Shown here one piece after another: positions 34,717 to 42,299 of a DNA stretch of 42,299 nucleotides. Within the stretch, counting starts at the first letter, position 1. Every line of letters starts with the position of its first letter. The notes under the pieces are model-generated. The model was not told where the DNA came from. It ran no database searches and saw only the letters and a list, made by a program, of their open reading frames with translations. Both the position numbers and the translations under genes were made by a program. This DNA is from an uncultured Oscillospiraceae bacterium (GTDB lineage: Bacteria; Bacillota; Clostridia; Oscillospirales; Oscillospiraceae), in the NCBI GenBank assembly GCA_944387845.1, contig CALXGH010000006.1, positions 1 to 42,299 of the forward strand, written 5' to 3'.

Positions 34717-34742
34717 AAGACGGGTCTTTCAGGCCTTTTTTA
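34702..34742 (+). terminator. Terminator overlapping the rsmG stop
   Basis: AAAGACCCG (34702-34710) and CGGGTCTTT (34721-34729) pair around the rsmG stop codon; a T-run follows at 34736-34742. Confidence 0.7.
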
Positions 34743-34789
34743 ATTATTATCAGTAAAATCCCATTTTTCGGCGAACTTAAGGTGTGATT

Positions 34790-37700
34790 ATGAAAAATCT
34801 TTCCCAACTTATAGAAAATGAAGAGAGCTATCTGGGCATAAAAAACGCTGTGGACAGCGGTGCGTGTCCTGTGCTCTGCTCCGGTGTGAGTCAGATACAC
34901 GCGGCAAACATAATAGCCCGGCTGAGAGAAGATTTCTCCATGCCGGTACTTGTCGTATGCTCAGACGAGCTGGAGGCGGGCAGGCTTTCGGCGGATGTTG
35001 AAGGATTCTGCGGCCAGAGGGGCGATATACTCTCTGACAGAGAGTTCATGTTTTACAGTGTGGAGGGCGCCTCAAAGCAGAGCCAGCAGAGGCGGCTTAA
35101 TACTTTGTATAAGGCCGCCGAAGGTAAGGTGGAGCTGGTCTTCGCCACGGTAACAGCTCTTATGCAGCGGTCGATACCGAAAAAGGAGCTTTTATCCTGG
35201 TCTTTTGAGCTGAAAATGGGCCAGGAATATGACCTTGACAAACTCTGCGATATGCTCACAGATGCGGGGTATGAGCGGGCGGCCCAGGTTGAGGGTATGG
35301 GCCAGTTTGCAAGAAGAGGCGGCATACTTGACTTCTATTCGCCGTCCATGGAGGACCCTGTAAGGTGTGAGTTTTTCGGGGATGAGATAGACTCCATGGG
35401 CACTTTCGATCTGACTTCCCAGAGAAGGACAGAGGTAATAAAAGTAGCGTCCATAATACCTGCTGCAGAAGTTCTGCCAAGACTTTGTCCAGGTGGTCTT
35501 GACGGCCTTATCAAAAAACTGGAAGTCCAGAAAGGAAAGATAAAAAGACGGAAAAATCCCCAGGAGAGCCTTATTTCCGCAATTGATGAGGATATACGCC
35601 GTCTTAAGGATATGGGAGATCTCCCCTCCTGCGACAGATATATTGACCTTATATATAAAAAGGCATCGGCAGCGGAAATGTTCGAGGGATATATAACCGT
35701 GTTTTACGAGCCTCGGCGTCTTTCTGACAGGGCGAAAAATTATGACACAGAGCTCTCCGAGGATATAAAAACCCTTATGGAGCGGGGCGTTATTGACAGC
35801 GCTCTTGCAGATTTTGCATATAAATATGATAATATATGTGAAATTGTTGCAGATAATGCGGTTGTAATGCTGGATAATTTCGCCTCAGGCAGATATGTTT
35901 TAAATCCCAAGACGGTTATCGGCATGACTGCCAAGCAGACCTCCGCCTACGGAGGCAGTGTTGATACTGCCGCAAGGGACATCCAGTACTATATGAAAGA
36001 GGGGTACAGGACGGTAGTTCTGTGCTCTGACAGGAGAAAAGCGCAGCAGCTTTGCCGGCAGCTGGACAGTTATGACATAAAAGCGGAGCTGGATTTTGAT
36101 CTTACTGCTATGCCTGAGCCGGGACAGTGCGCTATTGCTGTGGGATATCTCTCCGCCGGTTTTGAGTACCCGGGAGAGAAGATAGCCCTTATAACAGAGG
36201 GCCAGATACTGCGCCAGAGGAAAAAGGTAAGAAAGGCCCGGCATAAAACAGGGCAAAAGCTTGACAGCTTTGCCGACCTTACTTATGGCGACCTTGTTGT
36301 TCACGAACAGTACGGCATCGGTAGATTCATGGGCATAGTTAAAATGCCTGTTGACGGCAAGGATAAGGACTATATAAAAATAGCATACGCGGGCACGGAT
36401 AAACTGTATGTGCCGGCAACGAATCTTGACGTTGTAACAAAATATATAGGCTCCGGCGAGGATCAGAAGGTAAAACTCTCAAAAATGGGGGGCACCGAAT
36501 GGGCAAAGACCAAATCCCGTGCAAAAAGCGCGGCGAAGGATCTGGCAAAAGGTCTTATAGAGCTTCAGGCCCAGAGAATGAAAGAGATCGGTTACGCCTT
36601 TTCCCCAGATACGCCATGGCAGGCGGAGTTTGAGGACGCTTTTGAGTACACGGAGACGGATGACCAGCTCACATGTATATCGGAAATAAAAAAGGATATG
36701 GAAAAGCCCATCCCAATGGATAGGCTTCTTTGTGGGGACGTTGGCTACGGTAAGACCGAGGTGGCACTCAGGGCGGTTATGAAATGCGTCATGGACGGGA
36801 AGCAGGCGGCCATACTTGTGCCTACAACGGTACTTGCCCAGCAGCACTATGTTACGGTTATGAAGAGATTTTCCGGAATACCAGTGAGGGTTGAGGTCTT
36901 GAGCAGGTACAGGACCCAGACACAGATGAAAAAGGCCCTGCGAGAGATAGCATCCGGCGGTACGGATATTGTAATCGGAACACATAGGCTTTTACAGAAG
37001 GATATATCATTTAAAGATCTTGGACTTCTTGTAATAGATGAGGAGCAGAGGTTCGGTGTCAGCCACAAGGAGAGGCTCAAAGAGATGAGCCATGGCGTAG
37101 ACGTTCTCACTCTGTCGGCAACGCCAATACCAAGAACGCTTAATATGGCTCTTTCTGGCATAAGGGATATGTCTACTATAGAGGAGCCGCCCATGGACAG
37201 ACAGCCTGTCCAGACTTATGTCATGGAGCACGACTGGGGCATAATATGCGACGCCATACGCAGAGAGGTCTCCCGTGGCGGCCAGGTATATTATCTGCAC
37301 AACAGGGTATCAAACATTGAAAACACCGCAAAAGGCCTTGCCGAGATGCTGGACGGCGAGGTGGCGGTGGGTGTGGCCCACGGTCAGATGGACGAGGCGT
37401 CGTTAAACTCCGTAATGGAGCAGATGGTAAACGGGGACGTTCAGGTACTTGTCTGCACCACCATAATCGAGACAGGTATAGATATTCCAAATGTAAATAC
37501 GCTTATCATTGAAGATGCAGACAAAATGGGCCTTGCCCAGCTCCATCAGATAAGGGGCCGAGTAGGCCGCAGCAGAAGGAAGGGCTACGCCTACCTCACA
37601 TTCAGGAAGGACAAGGTGCTAACTGAGATAGCTGTAAAGCGGCTTACGGCAATAAGAGAATTTGCCCAGTTCAACTCAGGCTTTAAAATCGCTATGAGAG

Positions 37701-38302
37701 ATCTTGAGATAAGAGGGGCCGGAAACCTTTTAGGTCCGGAACAGTCTGGCCACATGATGAGCGTTGGATATGACATGTATCTTAAGATACTGGAAGAAGC
37801 GGTTACTGAAGAAAAGGGCGAAAAGCCAAAGAAGAAGGCCGAGTGCTCAGCGGATCTGCTTGTTTCGGCGTATATTCCCCAGACATATATGCCAAGGGAC
37901 GAGGAGAGAATGGATGTTTACAGGCGCATTGCCCATGTGCGGACTGAGGAAGATGCAGACGATATAATCGACGAGCTTGTGGACAGGTACGGCGATATAC
38001 CGAAAAGCGTCAATATGCTCATACATATAGCCCTTTTAAGAGGCGAAGCGTCTCAGGCGGGTATAAGTGAGATTACTCAGAAAAAAGACGTTTTGAGGTT
38101 CAAAATAGATGAGTTCGACATGAAAAAGATTTCGGCGATGTATGTTATGCCTGAATACAAAAACGCCATGAAAGTTGAAGCCGGAGCTGAGCCGGTTGTG
38201 TCTGTAAAAATCAAGACTGGAGTAGACGTCATAAAGGCGGCCCGGAATTTTGTCAGGACGTACGGCGACAGGGCCGGGGAAAAGGACGGCGAAACAGAAT
38301 AA
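34790..38302 (+). CDS. mfd: Transcription-repair coupling factor Mfd
   Basis: A 1170-residue translocase that removes stalled RNA polymerase and recruits UvrA. The N-terminal UvrB-homology region covers about 1-350. The CarD-like RNA polymerase interaction domain begins near 500 (YGDLVVHEQYGIGRFMGI). SF2 motor motifs are GDVGYGKTE near 650, DEEQRFGV near 750 and RGRVGRS near 930, followed by the C-terminal TRCF domain. The length is typical. The ATG at 34790 with AAGGTG upstream is chosen over a GTG two codons earlier. Its stop is followed by a strong terminator. Confidence 0.97.
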   Translation: MKNLSQLIENEESYLGIKNAVDSGACPVLCSGVSQIHAANIIARLREDFSMPVLVVCSDELEAGRLSADVEGFCGQRGDILSDREFMFYSVEGASKQSQQRRLNTLYKAAEGKVELVFATVTALMQRSIPKKELLSWSFELKMGQEYDLDKLCDMLTDAGYERAAQVEGMGQFARRGGILDFYSPSMEDPVRCEFFGDEIDSMGTFDLTSQRRTEVIKVASIIPAAEVLPRLCPGGLDGLIKKLEVQKGKIKRRKNPQESLISAIDEDIRRLKDMGDLPSCDRYIDLIYKKASAAEMFEGYITVFYEPRRLSDRAKNYDTELSEDIKTLMERGVIDSALADFAYKYDNICEIVADNAVVMLDNFASGRYVLNPKTVIGMTAKQTSAYGGSVDTAARDIQYYMKEGYRTVVLCSDRRKAQQLCRQLDSYDIKAELDFDLTAMPEPGQCAIAVGYLSAGFEYPGEKIALITEGQILRQRKKVRKARHKTGQKLDSFADLTYGDLVVHEQYGIGRFMGIVKMPVDGKDKDYIKIAYAGTDKLYVPATNLDVVTKYIGSGEDQKVKLSKMGGTEWAKTKSRAKSAAKDLAKGLIELQAQRMKEIGYAFSPDTPWQAEFEDAFEYTETDDQLTCISEIKKDMEKPIPMDRLLCGDVGYGKTEVALRAVMKCVMDGKQAAILVPTTVLAQQHYVTVMKRFSGIPVRVEVLSRYRTQTQMKKALREIASGGTDIVIGTHRLLQKDISFKDLGLLVIDEEQRFGVSHKERLKEMSHGVDVLTLSATPIPRTLNMALSGIRDMSTIEEPPMDRQPVQTYVMEHDWGIICDAIRREVSRGGQVYYLHNRVSNIENTAKGLAEMLDGEVAVGVAHGQMDEASLNSVMEQMVNGDVQVLVCTTIIETGIDIPNVNTLIIEDADKMGLAQLHQIRGRVGRSRRKGYAYLTFRKDKVLTEIAVKRLTAIREFAQFNSGFKIAMRDLEIRGAGNLLGPEQSGHMMSVGYDMYLKILEEAVTEEKGEKPKKKAECSADLLVSAYIPQTYMPRDEERMDVYRRIAHVRTEEDADDIIDELVDRYGDIPKSVNMLIHIALLRGEASQAGISEITQKKDVLRFKIDEFDMKKISAMYVMPEYKNAMKVEAGAEPVVSVKIKTGVDVIKAARNFVRTYGDRAGEKDGETE

Positions 38303-38320
38303 AATTTTCCAAAATAGAGC

Positions 38321-38357
38321 AAAATAAGCTGTAACGGTAGCGTTACAGCTTATTTTT
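38321..38357 (+). terminator. Terminator after mfd
   Basis: AATAAGCTGTAACG and CGTTACAGCTTATT form a perfect 14-bp stem with a GTAG loop, followed by TTTT. Confidence 0.92.
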
Positions 38358-38374
38358 GTCTGGAGGTTTATGAA

Positions 38375-39847
38375 GTGGAAGGGGAAAGAATGTGCGCCTT
38401 TGCGGAAAAGGCCATAAATGAGATAAAAAAGACCTTTGAGAACTGCTACGATTTTCAGATAAGGGCCCTTAACGCCGGAGGCAAAGGAAAGTTTCCGGCC
38501 CACATCTTTTTTATAGATGGCTTGGTATCCGGAGTTGATCTGTCAGAAAATGTAATAAGACCTATGACGGACTGGACCCGTTTTGAGCGGGTGGATGATA
38601 TAAGAGAATTTGTGCGCATGATAACAGGTGGCGTTGTGTACAACCACACTGTCCGAATGAGGATGAATGCCGATGAGGCTATCGACGATCTGCTCTCCGG
38701 TTTCTGCGGCGTTATTTTTGATCAGTACCCGGCTATTTTGACTTTTGAGACCCGTTCTGCTGACAAGAGAGGTATTGATCAGCCTAAGGAGGAAAAAGTC
38801 GAAAAAGGGGCAAAAGACACCTTTATCGAGATATTAAAGACAAACACCATGCTTATAAGGCGACGTATCAAGGATAAAAATCTGAAGATAGAACAGGTAG
38901 TGCTGGGGGAAAAGACAAACACGGCTGTTGCCATGGTTTACATTGACGGCTATACCAACCCGGAAATTGTATCCAAGGTAAGAGAACGGCTTGGAAATAT
39001 AAAATCCGAAGGAATACTCTCAACCTCTGATATTGAAGAGAATATAGCTGATGCGCCTAAGTCCGTGTTTCCTCAGTTACTTACTACTGAGCGGCCGGAC
39101 AAGTTCTGCCTAAACATAATTGAGGGGCGGGTTGGCATAATCACCGATGGACTGCCGGTAGGAATTTTGGCGCCGGGAACATTCTCCCAATTTTTTAAAG
39201 TACCGGAGGACAAGGCTCACCACTATGTTATAGTTACACTTTTGACAATGCTTCGGTATGCGGCATTGCTCATGTCTTTGCTTCTTCCGGCTTTTTATGT
39301 GGCTATTGCCATGTACCACCAGGAAATGATACCGACGAAACTTCTTCAGTCCATAATCGACTCGAAGCAGAGCGTGCCTTTTCCCACTGCCATAGAAGTT
39401 ATACTCATGCTGCTGTCCTTTGAGCTTTTGCAGGAAGCTGGTCTCAGACTTCCTAACCCGGTAGGAGAAACGGTGTCTATAATCGGCGCCCTGATAGTGG
39501 GGCAGTCAGCGGTTGAGGCTCAAATAGTTTCGCCGGTAGTAATAATAGTAGTGGCATTTGCGGGAATAGCCGGCTATACCATGCCAAATCAGGACATGAG
39601 CGCGGCGTTGCGAATATGCAGGTTCATACTTGTAATAGCGGCCATTTTGGCGGGCATGTTTGGCCTTGCCATTGTGTCGTGTCTTATAATCTATCATCTT
39701 TGCACCCTGTCCACCTTCGGAGTGCCCTATATGGATCCCTTTGCCGGCTCTGATGCCAGAAATATAATAAAGGCTCTTTCCAGGGAACCGGTAATGGAAA
39801 GACAGGAAAAAGATGAGACTCTCTTTTTCGGCGGTGATGAGAAATGA
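38375..39847 (+). CDS. Spore germinant receptor subunit A (GerA family)
   Basis: A 490-residue GerAA-type subunit. The cytoplasmic N-terminal domain covers about 1-285 (family segment LGEKTNTAVAMVYIDGYTNPE), then come four or five membrane helices from about 290 to 455 and a short charged tail. In spores it sits in the inner membrane with GerB and GerC and starts germination when nutrients bind. The start is GTG at 38375 with GGAGG eight bases upstream. It is the first gene of a three-gene operon; its stop overlaps gerC by ATGA. The usual forespore promoter is expected but not called. Confidence 0.94.
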   Translation: MEGERMCAFAEKAINEIKKTFENCYDFQIRALNAGGKGKFPAHIFFIDGLVSGVDLSENVIRPMTDWTRFERVDDIREFVRMITGGVVYNHTVRMRMNADEAIDDLLSGFCGVIFDQYPAILTFETRSADKRGIDQPKEEKVEKGAKDTFIEILKTNTMLIRRRIKDKNLKIEQVVLGEKTNTAVAMVYIDGYTNPEIVSKVRERLGNIKSEGILSTSDIEENIADAPKSVFPQLLTTERPDKFCLNIIEGRVGIITDGLPVGILAPGTFSQFFKVPEDKAHHYVIVTLLTMLRYAALLMSLLLPAFYVAIAMYHQEMIPTKLLQSIIDSKQSVPFPTAIEVILMLLSFELLQEAGLRLPNPVGETVSIIGALIVGQSAVEAQIVSPVVIIVVAFAGIAGYTMPNQDMSAALRICRFILVIAAILAGMFGLAIVSCLIIYHLCTLSTFGVPYMDPFAGSDARNIIKALSREPVMERQEKDETLFFGGDEK

Positions 39848-40998
39848 AAAAGAAAACTGAACTTGTAATACTGGCCCTTGCCATAGCCGCGACACTTCTA
39901 TTCCTCACGGGCGGTATATCTGAGGACGTTAAAGAGGTGTCTGATCTGGAGCTTGTCAGTGTAATAGGTATAGACAAGGACGGGAAAAATGTGGTTTTGA
40001 CAACAAGTGCTGCCCTTGACGGTGATCTTGAGAGAATAGTTATATCAGGTACGGAGAAAGAGAGCCTTTTGGAGGCTATAAGCGATCTGTGCCACAGCGC
40101 ATCGGTCCGTGAGCCCTTTTTTGCCCATGTGGAAAACCTTATCATAGGTGAGGACGCGGCCAGGGACGAAAACGGTATCGCCCCGTACATCGATTATATA
40201 ACGCGAAACCTCAGCATCCGGCTTGACGCCAATGTATATATAGTAAAAGGCGGTACGGCCCGTGATTTTATTGCGAAAACCGTGGAGAAGAATGTGTCCA
40301 TCTCTGGAATGCTGGGATATATTCAAAAAGATGTGAACATGTCCACTGAAGGTCAGGTCTATACCTGTGGAGACGTGGCGGTTTCTCTTATAGAGGGAAC
40401 ACCGGTACTTTTACAGGCGATAGAAATAAAGCCTGAAGAGGAAATGCTGGAAAATTCGGAAGAGGTCATATCACCGATGGGGTTTGCGGTGGTAAAAGAA
40501 GGGATACTTGTGGATTTTACCGGGGAGGATGTTACAAAAGGTATATGCATACTCAGAGGTGTGGCTGAGTCGGAAGTTGTAAGTGTATATCTGGACGGAG
40601 CCATGGTGTCCATGGACCTTAAAAATATAAAAGCCGATATTGAGCCTGTATTCTCAGGGGATGAGCTTAAAAAGATAAAAATAAAACTGAGCTTTAACGG
40701 CAGTATAGAGCAGATAACAGGAAAGCTGGACGTAGGACAGGAAGAGGTTTTACGGGCGCTTACGGATGAGATAGAAAAAAGAGAGGCGGAGAAAGTTGCC
40801 GCGGCCATAAACAGCGCGAAGAAGGCCGAGATGGATTATGTGGGGCTGTACAAGATACTTAAGACCAGTCATCCACTAAAATTCAATATGACAGAGGATC
40901 AGTGGAACGAGATATTCAAAGACGTCCAGATAAGCATATCTGCCGAGGCGAAAATAGAGCGCGCCTACGATATAATAAATGTAACCGGTAAAGGGTGA
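39844..40998 (+). CDS. Spore germinant receptor subunit C (Ger(x)C family) without lipobox cysteine
   Basis: A 384-residue GerC-type subunit with the family body after the signal (DLELVSVIGIDKDG). GerC proteins are normally lipoproteins whose signal ends in L-x-G-Cys, with the Cys lipidated. Here the signal reads LLFLTGGISEDVKEV, with Gly where Cys is expected; a single base change (GGC from TGC) would account for it. The N-terminal 22 residues are still hydrophobic and could act as an uncleaved anchor. The gene order is A-C-B instead of the B. subtilis A-B-C. It overlaps both neighbours by a few bases. Confidence 0.9.
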   Translation: MKKKTELVILALAIAATLLFLTGGISEDVKEVSDLELVSVIGIDKDGKNVVLTTSAALDGDLERIVISGTEKESLLEAISDLCHSASVREPFFAHVENLIIGEDAARDENGIAPYIDYITRNLSIRLDANVYIVKGGTARDFIAKTVEKNVSISGMLGYIQKDVNMSTEGQVYTCGDVAVSLIEGTPVLLQAIEIKPEEEMLENSEEVISPMGFAVVKEGILVDFTGEDVTKGICILRGVAESEVVSVYLDGAMVSMDLKNIKADIEPVFSGDELKKIKIKLSFNGSIEQITGKLDVGQEEVLRALTDEIEKREAEKVAAAINSAKKAEMDYVGLYKILKTSHPLKFNMTEDQWNEIFKDVQISISAEAKIERAYDIINVTGKG

Positions 40999-41003
40999 AA
41001 GCA

Positions 41004-42095
41004 ATGAAAACTGACAACGATAAAATAACTTACAGACAGCTTATGAAGGTTGCGGCGGTCTGCATGTATCTGCCCATACTGAGGCTTATACCTACTGAGA
41101 ACGTAGCCTACTGGGGAAACGGGGCGTATATCGCGGCTTTAGCCGCAGCCCTGCCTTCCGGGCTTTACATCTATTTTTACAGTACATTTATTAAAAAAAG
41201 AGCCCCAGGCCAGGGCCTGGGAGACCTCATTATAAGATGTGTAGGAAGTGTGCCAGGCAAGATAATATGCGCTGTGTTTCTCTTGTGGTTTGTTCTGTAT
41301 GCTGGCTTTACTCTGAGAATGTCCTCAGAGAGACTTGTAACTACTATATTTGATGACAGCAATCTGACTTTCATCTCCCTTATAACAATAGCGGCTGTGC
41401 TGCCCGCGGCAACGGGAAAAATAAGTAGCATGTGCAGAACAGGGGAAATATTCCTTTTAATAATAGTAGGCATAATGTCCATAGTGCTTGTAATGTCTCT
41501 TAAAGGTCTAAAACCGGAATATTTCTTACCAGTGGAAAATAAAGGAGCCTGGGGATTTTTAAGAGCCACAACAGTGGTCTTTGATGTGATCACAGCTATT
41601 GCGTATGTGGGCTTTCTGGCCGGTTACGCAGTAAAGGAAAAAAATGAGCTGGCAAGCACAGCAAAGTGCGGTGGCAGTATGTTGCTGTTTATGGCAGCGA
41701 TCACATTCTGCTGTGTTGGTGCCCTTTCAGCGTCTCTTATAACAGAAATGCAGAATCCGTTTTTTGTAATGGTTCGAAACATATCTGCTTTTGGAGTAGT
41801 AGAGAGAATAGAATCCGTTGTGGTTGCAGTATGGGTATTGGCTGACTTTCTGTTTCTGTCTGTTCTAATGCGTATCGTTGGTGTGCTGTCGAAAACGGTA
41901 ACAGGGTTAGAAATAAAAAATATTTTTTATTATATAGTAGGTGTTATAGTTTATTTGCTGTCTCTTGCCATGGGAAAAGATTATTTTATTTTAGCGGAGG
42001 TTTCAAAAAATTGGATACCAGCCGTAAATCTTTTTATGACCGTAGTTCTCTTGCTGGCGGTTTTTCTAATAGGCAAGGCAAGAAAAAAGATATAG
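41004..42095 (+). CDS. Spore germinant receptor subunit B (GerB family permease)
   Basis: A 363-residue membrane protein of the GerAB/APC-type permease family with about ten helices. The start region ITYRQLMKVAAVCMYLPILRLIP and the helix WFVLYAGFTLRMSSERLV are typical. GerB is thought to bind the nutrient germinant. The ATG at 41004 has GGGTGA five bases upstream; a GTG at 40995 overlaps the gerC stop. Last gene of the operon. No clear terminator follows before the rRNA-like promoter. Confidence 0.93.
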   Translation: MKTDNDKITYRQLMKVAAVCMYLPILRLIPTENVAYWGNGAYIAALAAALPSGLYIYFYSTFIKKRAPGQGLGDLIIRCVGSVPGKIICAVFLLWFVLYAGFTLRMSSERLVTTIFDDSNLTFISLITIAAVLPAATGKISSMCRTGEIFLLIIVGIMSIVLVMSLKGLKPEYFLPVENKGAWGFLRATTVVFDVITAIAYVGFLAGYAVKEKNELASTAKCGGSMLLFMAAITFCCVGALSASLITEMQNPFFVMVRNISAFGVVERIESVVVAVWVLADFLFLSVLMRIVGVLSKTVTGLEIKNIFYYIVGVIVYLLSLAMGKDYFILAEVSKNWIPAVNLFMTVVLLLAVFLIGKARKKI

Positions 42096-42116
42096 GCTAC
42101 CCCATAATATTCCATA

Positions 42117-42159
42117 TATAGTGTAAGGAGGGCGGCGGGGAGTGGAAGGTATAGTGTAA
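42117..42159 (+). repeat. Direct repeat TATAGTGTAA, two copies
   Basis: TATAGTGTAA at 42117-42126 and 42150-42159, 33 bp apart, in a purine-rich stretch. Each resembles a -10 element, so they may be extra start sites before the stronger promoter at 42193. Confidence 0.4.
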
Positions 42160-42192
42160 TGAAAAAGAGGATAAAAAAGGTAAAAAAAGGGG

Positions 42193-42222
42193 TTGACACG
42201 AGGGGTAGAAGGGTGGTATAGT
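42193..42222 (+). promoter_or_regulatory. Strong promoter, probably of an rRNA operon
   Basis: Perfect TTGACA (42193-42198), 18-bp spacer, TATAGT (42217-42222). The 77 bases after it form a GC-rich structured leader (AAGCTGTC...GACACC...AAGCTT pairing) ending in AAAAAAGTGAAAAAAGAGCT at the window edge. The style matches rrn leaders of Oscillospiraceae, where tandem promoters with another TTGACA often follow. The rRNA itself is outside the window. Confidence 0.6.
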
Positions 42223-42299
42223 AGTCAAGCTGTCAGCGAGGCGGGAGCCTGCGGGGGCAGCAAGACACCAGCGAAGCTTAAAAAAGTGAAAAAAGAGCT

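Overview
The window is a replication-origin segment of a spore-forming, low-to-medium GC Firmicutes genome, most likely a class Clostridia gut-type lineage (Oscillospiraceae-like by overall gene style; this taxonomic placement is inference). Sporulation genes (ytaF, gpr, a gerA-type germinant receptor operon), an S-layer-homology protein, RNase Y, remB and the rpmH/dnaA/dnaN/recF/gyrB/gyrA neighbourhood support this. Genes left of about 13.8 kb run mostly on the minus strand and those right of it mostly on the plus strand, as expected around oriC. I place oriC in the dnaA-dnaN gap (17413-17633), which holds three DnaA boxes, five CTA-type DnaA-trio repeats and an AT-rich stretch.

Region 1 (1-3051) is the end of an integrated element. 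It carries a partial UvrD-like helicase, a cytosine-5 methyltransferase fused in one polypeptide to a Vsr mismatch endonuclease, and an excisionase-like helix-turn-helix gene, all on the minus strand. It stops at a 45-nt 3' fragment of a tRNA-Arg(CCT) gene, the classic scar of tyrosine-recombinase integration. The coding DNA here is visibly more AT-rich than the chromosome to the right.

Region 2 (3052-13831) is chromosome: a secreted SLH-domain protein, ytaF, an Fe-S protein, rny, and the minus-strand translation/membrane-insertion operon rpmH-rnpA-yidD-yidC-jag, followed by acpP. Region 3 (13832-25015) contains htpG, unusually placed between rpmH and dnaA, then dnaA-oriC-dnaN-yaaA-recF-remB-gyrB-gyrA. 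Region 4 (25016-30401) is a mixed block: a membrane protein, a tandem-duplicated DUF6506-like protein, rnhA, a glycosyltransferase/VTT-protein pair, rpsT and the spore protease gpr. Region 5 (30402-38357) has two perfect parS sites flanking a small membrane-protein gene, then parA-parB-serS-rsmG-mfd. Region 6 (38358-42299) is a gerA-gerC-gerB germinant-receptor operon, in which the GerC homologue lacks the lipobox cysteine, followed by a strong promoter and leader that look like the start of an rRNA operon cut off by the window edge.

The most unusual items are the Dcm-Vsr fusion with its helicase partner at a tRNA attachment site, the htpG insertion at the origin with a terminator-like leader, the parS site embedded in the hairpin after gpr, and the GerC lipobox loss.
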